A stretch of DNA of 29,097 nucleotides, from the NCBI GenBank assembly GCA_046757205.1, contig JBHHXR010000010.1, forward strand, positions 1 through 29,097, in the 5' to 3' direction. The notes beneath the pieces were generated by a model. It was not told the DNA's origin and did not search any database. It saw only the letters and a program-made list of their open reading frames with translations. This document shows, piece by piece, positions 24,374 to 29,097 of this stretch. The translations under genes were made by a program, and so were the position numbers. Each line of letters opens with the position of its first letter. The first letter of the stretch is position 1. The DNA comes from JBHHXR01 sp046757205 (lineage in GTDB: Bacteria; Pseudomonadota; Alphaproteobacteria; Rhodobacterales; Rhodobacteraceae).

Positions 24374-25575
24374 CGCGGCGCCCCTGCCCGCTCGATCAGT
24401 TCGAGCCAGCGGCCGGTGGCCGCGGCCCCGGAAAATTCACGCCGGTAAAGGGCGCGCGCGCGCCGCCGCATCGCCGGCAAACGGTCCCGCCGGTCGCAGA
24501 TGCCCGACAGGGCGCGGGCAAGCTCGCGGCCGCCCGGCCCGGCCGCCACGATCCCGGCTCCGGCGGCGGCGATGTCCTGGAAATATTCCGAATGGCGATC
24601 GAGCGCGGCGACGACCGGCACGCCGAGCGCCAGGTAGGTGAGGGTTTTCGACGGACAGGCGACCGCCGTCAGGCCGGGCAGCAGGGACACGATGCCGATA
24701 TCTGCGCCGGCGATGACCGCCAGCGCCTCCGGCAGCGGCCGACGCGGCAGGATCCGTACGTTCGGCAGGTCCCGGGTGCGCCGCTTCAACTCGCCGAACG
24801 CGGCGCCGTCGCCCATCACCACAAGCTCGATGCGCGGGTCGCCGGCGAGGTGCCGGGCCGCGTCGGCAAGGGCGCCGATGTCCTGGAACCGGCCCGTGTT
24901 CCCGGCGAAGATGGCGGTGAGACGCGTGCCGCCCGGCGCACGGGGTGACAGCCGCTTCGGCGGATCCGGGGCGAAATTTCCGATGACTTCGACCGGCGTT
25001 CCGCCGGCGCGGCGGGCGTCGAGCGCGGCGCGCATGTCGCGGCTCGGCACGATCAGGCGGTCGGCCCCGGCGCATGCCCATGCGTCGAGCCACAGAAGGA
25101 TCCGGTGCCGGACCGAGCGCCTGCGCCACAGCCCGGCCCGGGCCCCGAGTTCGGGATGAATGTCCTGGCAGTGATAGAGGAACCGGGCTCCGAGGACACC
25201 GGCGGACATGCGCGCGAAGACGCCGTTGACGACCGCCGGGGCGGTGGCGGAAAGGACGATGTCGAAGCGTCGGCCGGACAGGCGCACCAGCAGCGAACGG
25301 GCCAGCATCCGCGCCGGGAAAAGCAGCCTGTCGAGCCACCGGACGGCGGCGGACCGACGCCACAGCGGCAGCCGCGCGACCCGCCTCACGACGACGCCGT
25401 CGCGTACCTCGCGGGGCAGCGCGTCGGGAGGCCGGTCGCCGCCGCCGGTCGGCTGTTCCGACCAGATCTCGACCTCGTGGCCGGCGGCGGCCAGACCGGC
25501 GCCGAGGCAGCACAGCATGGTCGCGTAGGGCGGAGCGTCCGGGCAGACGTGGCGGTAGATGAACAGGATGCGCAT
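24370..25575 (-). CDS. Glycosyltransferase family 4 protein
   Basis: A 401-residue GT-B retaining glycosyltransferase. The N-terminal acceptor domain opens with MRILFIYRHVCPDAPPYATM and HCQDIHPELG; the C-terminal donor domain has AIFAGNTGRFQDIGALADAA, then VACPSKTLTYLALGVPVVAA, the nucleotide-sugar site of WbuB-type GT4 enzymes. In fnlABC clusters of enteric O-antigens a WbuB-type enzyme follows fnlC and is thought to transfer L-FucNAc; here it comes one gene after fnlC, so L-FucNAc is a reasonable but unproven donor. ATG at 25575 lies one base after the sugar-transferase stop, and its own stop overlaps the sulfotransferase start. Cytoplasmic, membrane-associated. Confidence 0.9.
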   Translation of the reverse strand: MRILFIYRHVCPDAPPYATMLCCLGAGLAAAGHEVEIWSEQPTGGGDRPPDALPREVRDGVVVRRVARLPLWRRSAAVRWLDRLLFPARMLARSLLVRLSGRRFDIVLSATAPAVVNGVFARMSAGVLGARFLYHCQDIHPELGARAGLWRRRSVRHRILLWLDAWACAGADRLIVPSRDMRAALDARRAGGTPVEVIGNFAPDPPKRLSPRAPGGTRLTAIFAGNTGRFQDIGALADAARHLAGDPRIELVVMGDGAAFGELKRRTRDLPNVRILPRRPLPEALAVIAGADIGIVSLLPGLTAVACPSKTLTYLALGVPVVAALDRHSEYFQDIAAAGAGIVAAGPGGRELARALSGICDRRDRLPAMRRRARALYRREFSGAAATGRWLELIERAGAPR

Positions 25576-25576
25576 G

Positions 25577-26170
25577 TCAGCCGCCGGCGACGGTCCGCCA
25601 CAGACAGCGCAGGTCGCCGCGCAGGCTGTAGTTGTTCAGGTATTCCCGGTTGAGACGCACCTTGTCGGGCCAGATGACCTGCCGGTTGTAGCGCTCCGGG
25701 TCCGAATTGCCCGCAAGCAGGTCTTCCTCGTCGCGGTACTTGAGCGTCGCCGGTCCGGTGATTCCGGGGCGCAACCGCAGGAGAACGCGGTCCTCGCCTT
25801 CAAGGCCGTCGAGGAATCCCGGCATGTCGGGGCGCGGGCCGACCAGCGACATGTCGCCGCAAAGCACGTTCCAGAGTTGTGGCAACTCATCGATCTTCCA
25901 GCGCCGCAGCCAGCCGCCAAGGCGGGTAATCCTGGCGTCGCCCCTGACGGTTACCGTGGCGCCGTTTTCGCGCCGCATGGTTCGGATCTTCACGACCCGG
26001 AAAATCCGTCCGTTGCGCCCGACCCTCGGTTGCCGGAAAAGACCGCTTGCGCCGGTATCGAGCCGCGCCGCCACGGCGGCGGCGGCGACCACCGGGGCGG
26101 TCAGGGCAAGCAGGAGCGCCGACAACGCCACATCGAGCCCGCGCTTCAGGATCCGGTCACGCCGCGACAT
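25577..26170 (-). CDS. Initiating sugar phosphate transferase (PglC-like monotopic PGT)
   Basis: A 197-residue bacterial sugar transferase that places the first sugar-1-phosphate on undecaprenyl phosphate. The single N-terminal hydrophobic re-entrant helix at 12-36 follows a basic stretch. The catalytic Asp-Glu is in KIDELPQLWNVLCGDMSLVG (Asp94, Glu95), followed by PRPDMPGF, and the family's LRPGITGPA and SDPERYN motifs come later. This is the short form, without the N-terminal helices of WbaP-type enzymes. ATG at 26170 overlaps the epimerase stop by 14 bases. By comparison with PglC/WcfS-like proteins it probably uses an N-acetylated diamino- or amino-dideoxy UDP sugar, which would fit the aminotransferase downstream. 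Confidence 0.92.
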   Translation of the reverse strand: MSRRDRILKRGLDVALSALLLALTAPVVAAAAVAARLDTGASGLFRQPRVGRNGRIFRVVKIRTMRRENGATVTVRGDARITRLGGWLRRWKIDELPQLWNVLCGDMSLVGPRPDMPGFLDGLEGEDRVLLRLRPGITGPATLKYRDEEDLLAGNSDPERYNRQVIWPDKVRLNREYLNNYSLRGDLRCLWRTVAGG

Positions 26171-27341
26171 CGGCCGCCCCCGCCCATGCGGGTCTGCGGA
26201 TGCCGTCGCGGCGATGGGTCAGCCTGGCGGTGCCGAGGATCAGCTTGGCGACCCGCCGAGAGGTGTCGGGGACGTCGTACTCACCGGGGATACGCGCCGC
26301 GGCGCAGCCGGGCCGCGCGCCGCCGCCGCCTTCCGGAGCGCCGGCGAGCGCCGCTATCGCGCCGAAGATCCCGTCGCGGTCGATGCCGGTTGTCACGAGA
26401 TTGCCGGTGTCCAGCGCCTCCGGCCGTTCGATGGCATCGCGCGGCGTGATCGCCGGAAAGCCTAGGATGGCGGCCTCCTCGGCAACCGTGCCGCTGTCGG
26501 AAATCACGCAGAACGCTTCGCTCTGCAGCCGGATGTAGTCGTGAAAGCCGAGGGGTTTCATGGCGCGGACGCGGCCGCCGAACGCGATACCGGGGATTTT
26601 TTCCAGGCGGTCGCGGGTCCGCGGATGAAGCGAGACGATCACCGGCATGGCGTAGGCCGACGCAAGATCGTTCAGGATCGCGGTGATGGCGCCCAGCCGG
26701 GCGGGATCGTCGACGTTTTCCTCGCGGTGCAGCGAGACGGCGAAATACCGCCGCCCGGTCAATCCCAGCCGGCCGAGGATGCCGGAGGCCGCGATGCCCG
26801 CCCGGCAGTGGTCCAGCACTTCGCGCATCGGCGAGCCGGTGAGGAATATCCGCCTGTGATGGATGCCTTCCGAGAGGAGATGCCGGCGCGCGTGTTCGGT
26901 ATAGACAAGGTTGTAGTCGGCCACGTGGTCGACGATTTTCCGGTTGGTCTCCTCCGGCACGTTGGCATCGAACGAGCGGTTGCCCGCCTCCATGTGGTAA
27001 ACCGGCACCCGCAGGCGCCGGGCGATGATCGCCGACAGCGCCGAGTTGGTGTCGCCGAGAACCAGAAAGGCATCCGGGCGTTCCGCCAGCAGCACCCGCT
27101 CCGTGCCGGTCAGGATGCTGCCCAGCGCGGCGCCCAGGCTCGAGGTGTCGGCGCCCAGGTGGTGATCCGGCGGGCGCAGGCCCAGTTCGTCGAAGAAGAT
27201 GCCGTTCAGTTCGTGATCGCGGTTCTGGCCGGTATGCACGATCCGGTGGTCGGTCAGCGCGTCAAGCCGTGCCATGACGCGCGACAGCCGGATGATTTCC
27301 GGGCGCGTCCCAAGTACCGTCATCACCTTGATTTTCTTCAT
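26157..27341 (-). CDS. fnlC: FnlC/WbjD/CapG-type UDP-HexNAc C2-epimerase
   Basis: A 394-residue non-hydrolysing nucleotide-sugar 2-epimerase. GTRPEIIRLS at 11-20, LGDTNSALSA near 95-104, HMEAGNRSFD followed by PEETNRKIVDH, and SDSGTVAEEA are all in order. The EAGNR form, rather than EAGLR, is characteristic of FnlC/WbjD/CapG, which makes UDP-L-FucNAc from UDP-2-acetamido-2,6-dideoxy-L-talose, rather than WecB making UDP-ManNAc. The remnant of fnlB/capF directly upstream supports this. ATG at 27341 has GAGGAA well placed upstream. A C-terminal tail of about 15 residues (RRDGIRRPAWAGAADVAA) exceeds the usual length. With fnlB broken, its substrate may no longer be made from this locus. Confidence 0.9.
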   Translation of the reverse strand: MKKIKVMTVLGTRPEIIRLSRVMARLDALTDHRIVHTGQNRDHELNGIFFDELGLRPPDHHLGADTSSLGAALGSILTGTERVLLAERPDAFLVLGDTNSALSAIIARRLRVPVYHMEAGNRSFDANVPEETNRKIVDHVADYNLVYTEHARRHLLSEGIHHRRIFLTGSPMREVLDHCRAGIAASGILGRLGLTGRRYFAVSLHREENVDDPARLGAITAILNDLASAYAMPVIVSLHPRTRDRLEKIPGIAFGGRVRAMKPLGFHDYIRLQSEAFCVISDSGTVAEEAAILGFPAITPRDAIERPEALDTGNLVTTGIDRDGIFGAIAALAGAPEGGGGARPGCAAARIPGEYDVPDTSRRVAKLILGTARLTHRRDGIRRPAWAGAADVAA

Positions 27342-27561
27342 TGGGTTCCTCTTTTCTGACGGGGTCGGGATAGGTATCGGGCGCCGCCGGATCGTGGATT
27401 CTGTCGCTCCAGAACAATGAGAGCAACGGTCCGTCGCCGATGTTTTCGAGGCTGTGCGCGTGCAGCGTCGGAATGTCGATGGCCAAGGGTGCGTCGCCGC
27501 TGGCCTCCACCGTCGCGACCGGGCCGCCCAGCACCCGGCGCAGGGCGATCCGGGCGACGGT
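27262..27561 (-). pseudogene. fnlB: Truncated fnlB/capF C-terminal fragment
   Basis: Minus-strand residues ARIALRRVLGGPVATVEAS, DIPTLHAHSLENIGDGPLLS and FWSDRIHDPAAPDTYPDPV match the end of FnlB/WbjC/CapF, the cupin-like C-terminal domain of UDP-2-acetamido-2,6-dideoxy-hexulose reductase. Only about 65 homologous residues (27358-27555) remain. Beyond them the frame enters sequence of the IS110 element, so everything upstream is displaced. The normal end (after PDPV at 27358) has no stop: the frame runs on for about 30 codons into the start of fnlC and stops at 27262. No usable start for a functional protein is left. The upstream part of the gene, if kept, lies beyond the right edge of the window. 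Confidence 0.82.
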
Positions 27562-27599
27562 GGGGAGCATGCTCCTTCGGGCCTTAGACAATATGACAC

Positions 27600-27720
27600 G
27601 ACCGGCTCCGTATTCGCAGGTCGATATCTCCCCTAGGGAAGATATCGCGCATGCGCGGGTGGTCCGCGCAAATCGTAGGTTGGTGCCGGCGGCACCAGAG
27701 CTACATACGAAAGGAGCCGG
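27600..27720 (+). ncRNA. Candidate IS110 bridge RNA (structured left end)
   Basis: The 120 bases before the transposase hold four hairpin-forming segments: a 26-base near-palindrome at 27622-27647 (one mismatched pair), CGCGCATGCGCG at 27646-27657, GCGCGG/CCGCGC at 27653-27669 with loop GTGGT, and TGGTGCC/GGCACCA at 27681-27697 with loop GGC. The second and third overlap and are alternatives. A -10-like GACAAT lies near 27587. IS110-group elements are known to encode a bridge RNA of about this size in the left non-coding end, with one loop pairing to target and one to donor DNA. The structure is seen; the function is inferred. Confidence 0.4.
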
Positions 27721-27722
27721 TC

Positions 27723-28892
27723 ATGGGAAAGGGTATCACGTTCGTAGGGGTGGATACAGCAAAGAATTCGCACGACGTAGCGATGCTGTTACCCGGAAGT
27801 GAAAAAGCGGTGGAGTGGAAGGTGAACAATGAGGCCAGAGAGATCAAGCGAATGGTGAAGAAGGTCAAGAGGCAGGCGCCAGGAGACGTGCGGTTTTGTT
27901 ACGAAGCAGGGCCGTGTGGATACGATCTGCAGCGACAGATTCGAAAACTGGGAATGAAGTGCGTTGTGATCGCGCCGTCGCTGACGCCCGTGAAACCGGG
28001 GGAGCGAATCAAGACGAATCGGCGAGATGCGCGAAAGCTGGCCGAGCTGGATCGAGCGGGACTGTTGACGGAAGTCCATCCGCCCACGGAAGAAGAAGAG
28101 AGTGTACGAGATTTGTGTCGATGCCGGGCCGCGGCGAGGAAGGATTTGCACCGGTGTCGCCATCGTCTGGGAAAAATGCTGCTCCGGCGAGGAATCATCT
28201 GGACGGGAAGAAGCAATTGGGGCGCGGGGCATCGAAAGTGGTTGCGAAGCCTGTCGTTTGAACGAGAAGCGGAGCGGATCGTCTTCGAGGATTACCTCTT
28301 GGCGGTCGAACAACTGGAAGAGCGGATTCGAGGACTGGATCAAGCGTTGGAAGCCTTCGCCGAAAAGGAACCCTATCGAGAGCCGGTGGGCTGGCTGCGT
28401 TGCTTCCGAGGAATCGACACGATAACGGCCATGACCGTCGTAGCGGAGTTACATGATTTCAGACGATTCCGTTCGGCGCGTGAGCTCATGTGCTATTTGG
28501 GATTGGTTCCAAGCGAAAATTCGACGGGGGACGACCCGTCTCGAGGCGGCATTACGAAAGCGGGAAATAGTCATGTCCGACGAGTGCTGGTGGAGGCCTC
28601 CTGGCACTACCGTCATGCTCCGCGAATTGGAGTGGCGAAGCGCAAGAGGCGAGAAGGACAACCCAAGGAAGTGCTCGCCATCGCCGACAAAGCGGCGCAA
28701 CGGCTCAACAGGCGCTTTCGAAGGCTTGCAGCACGAGGCAAGCATTCCAACAAGATCGCTACAGCCGTATCGCGAGAGTTGGTGGGGTTCATCTGGTCGG
28801 TTCTCCATCCAAACCGGATTCAAACCACCCGATCGGCCTCGCCCCAAGGAGGAGAGAATGGACGTACGAAAGAAAGCAACGTGCGGGCGTGA
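27723..28892 (+). CDS. IS110-family transposase (DEDD/RuvC-like recombinase)
   Basis: A 389-residue IS110-family enzyme that joins element and target, in known members guided by a bridge RNA. The N-terminal RuvC-like DEDD domain opens with FVGVDTAKNSHDVAML (first Asp), then YEAGPCGYDLQRQI (Glu) and IKTNRRDARKLAEL (Asp pair). A helical middle follows, then the Transposase_20 domain: FRGIDTITAMTVVAELHDF, LMCYLGLVPSE and GGITKAGNSHVRRVLVEASW, which holds the likely catalytic Ser. Length is normal and no frameshift is seen, so it may be active. ATG at 27723 has AAAGGAG at 27710-27716; an upstream in-frame ATG at 27651 lies in the structured leader and is unlikely. Codon use is less GC-biased than in the host genes. 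Confidence 0.93.
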   Translation: MGKGITFVGVDTAKNSHDVAMLLPGSEKAVEWKVNNEAREIKRMVKKVKRQAPGDVRFCYEAGPCGYDLQRQIRKLGMKCVVIAPSLTPVKPGERIKTNRRDARKLAELDRAGLLTEVHPPTEEEESVRDLCRCRAAARKDLHRCRHRLGKMLLRRGIIWTGRSNWGAGHRKWLRSLSFEREAERIVFEDYLLAVEQLEERIRGLDQALEAFAEKEPYREPVGWLRCFRGIDTITAMTVVAELHDFRRFRSARELMCYLGLVPSENSTGDDPSRGGITKAGNSHVRRVLVEASWHYRHAPRIGVAKRKRREGQPKEVLAIADKAAQRLNRRFRRLAARGKHSNKIATAVSRELVGFIWSVLHPNRIQTTRSASPQGGENGRTKESNVRA

Positions 28893-29097
28893 TTGGCCTC
28901 TCCCACGTACCCCGGGTCAGCCGGGACGGGCTTCGGGAGATCGCCGCCGACGCCTCCCGGCGCTTGAGCGCCTCCGGCGTCGGAGCGAACGCGCCGCCAA
29001 CATATCTCGCGTCGACTCGCTACGGCGGGCTCGTCGCTACGCGGCCCGCGCTCGCGGCCGCGAATTTCAAAGGACTGGCGGCGCTTCCCCTCCGGCA
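28893..29097. other. Hairpin-rich region downstream of the IS110 transposase
   Basis: Three strong stem-loops occur in 205 bases. CCCGG/CCGGG with loop GTCAG spans 28911-28925. An eight-pair outer stem, CCGACGCC (28947-28954) with GGCGTCGG (28976-28983), encloses GGCGC/GCGCC around TTGA (28959-28972). CGCGGCC/GGCCGCG spans 29040-29062. TCGCTACG occurs twice, at 29017 and 29034, 17 bases apart. No gene is recognised. In IS1111-type members of the family the guide RNA lies on this side, so this is the alternative location for it; it could also be a palindromic unit the element targeted. Confidence 0.4.

Larger units (their letters stand above)
27562..29097 (+). mobile_element. IS110-family insertion element (ends not fixed)
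   Basis: The element carries a single IS110-type transposase gene and is opposite in direction to the polysaccharide operon. The left end is placed where fnlB similarity stops, near 27562; a 12-base palindrome GGAGCATGCTCC (27564-27575) sits there. The right end could not be found: 205 bases after the transposase contain no fnlB sequence on either strand, so the element, or another insertion, continues to at least the window edge. Codon use differs from the neighbours (frequent CGA and GGA), a sign of recent arrival. IS110 elements have no ordinary terminal inverted repeats, so boundaries need comparison with an empty site. Confidence 0.8.

Noticed and set aside
27562..27633. CTCCCC in the leader (27628-27633) complementary to GGGGAG at the element's left boundary (27562-27567), as a guide-target match
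   Set aside because: Six bases in GC-rich DNA is expected by chance and the boundary is not fixed, so it cannot support a guide assignment.
28820..29097. A minus-strand open frame running in from the right edge
   Set aside because: It overlaps the transposase end and translates to low-complexity Arg/Gly/Pro sequence produced by the hairpins; it does not resemble the missing part of FnlB or any family I recognise.

Overview
The window is GC-rich, densely packed bacterial chromosome, most likely from an alphaproteobacterium. Three things point there: a CoxS/CoxG/CoxD/CoxE-type molybdenum-hydroxylase accessory cluster, a small DUF1127 protein, and a serralysin-type protease, all set in strongly GC-biased codon use. 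Most genes lie on the minus strand. No tRNA, rRNA or CRISPR array was seen.

Layout. (1) 1-5771, minus: a CO-dehydrogenase/xanthine-dehydrogenase-type accessory operon read in the order MoxR ATPase (coxD-like), VWA protein (coxE-like), XdhC, a molybdopterin-binding/MocA-like fusion gene cut in two by an in-frame TAG, coxG-like, and coxS-like, which runs off the left edge. The first four genes overlap by ATGA. (2) 5923-12721: an SGNH hydrolase, a small two-helix membrane protein, a Kef-type K+/H+ antiporter with its flavodoxin-like partner, a UvrD/PcrA helicase and a DUF1127 protein. (3) 12975-16549: a tungstate-type ABC permease and ATPase (TupB/TupC-like) with no binding-protein gene beside them, a divergent arylformamidase-like hydrolase, and a bile-acid:sodium-symporter-like transporter. 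(4) 16560-18815: a serralysin-like metalloprotease with RTX repeats and no type I secretion genes nearby. (5) 18959-27561, minus: a surface-polysaccharide locus. It reads as a broken fnlB/capF remnant, fnlC/capG epimerase, a PglC-like initiating phosphoglycosyltransferase, GT4 glycosyltransferase, sulfotransferase, DegT aminotransferase, second glycosyltransferase, Wzy-like polymerase and Wzx-like flippase. (6) About 27562-29097: an IS110-family element pointing the other way. It truncates fnlB and carries unusually structured non-coding DNA on both sides of its transposase.

How the genes fit together. The left operon would mature and insert the molybdenum cofactor of a hydroxylase whose large subunits lie off the left edge; the Tup-like transporter about 7 kb away could supply oxyanion. 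The right cluster would assemble a Wzx/Wzy-dependent polysaccharide, probably containing L-FucNAc, an amino sugar and possibly sulfate. The IS110 insertion has removed the upstream part of fnlB from its normal place, so the L-FucNAc branch is either lost or rescued by a gene elsewhere.

Most worth a second look: the hairpin-rich IS110 non-coding ends as bridge-RNA candidates; the amber-split molybdopterin gene, whose stop codon overlaps a ribosome-binding site for a restart; the IS-broken L-FucNAc gene; and the sulfotransferase inside the Wzx/Wzy locus.
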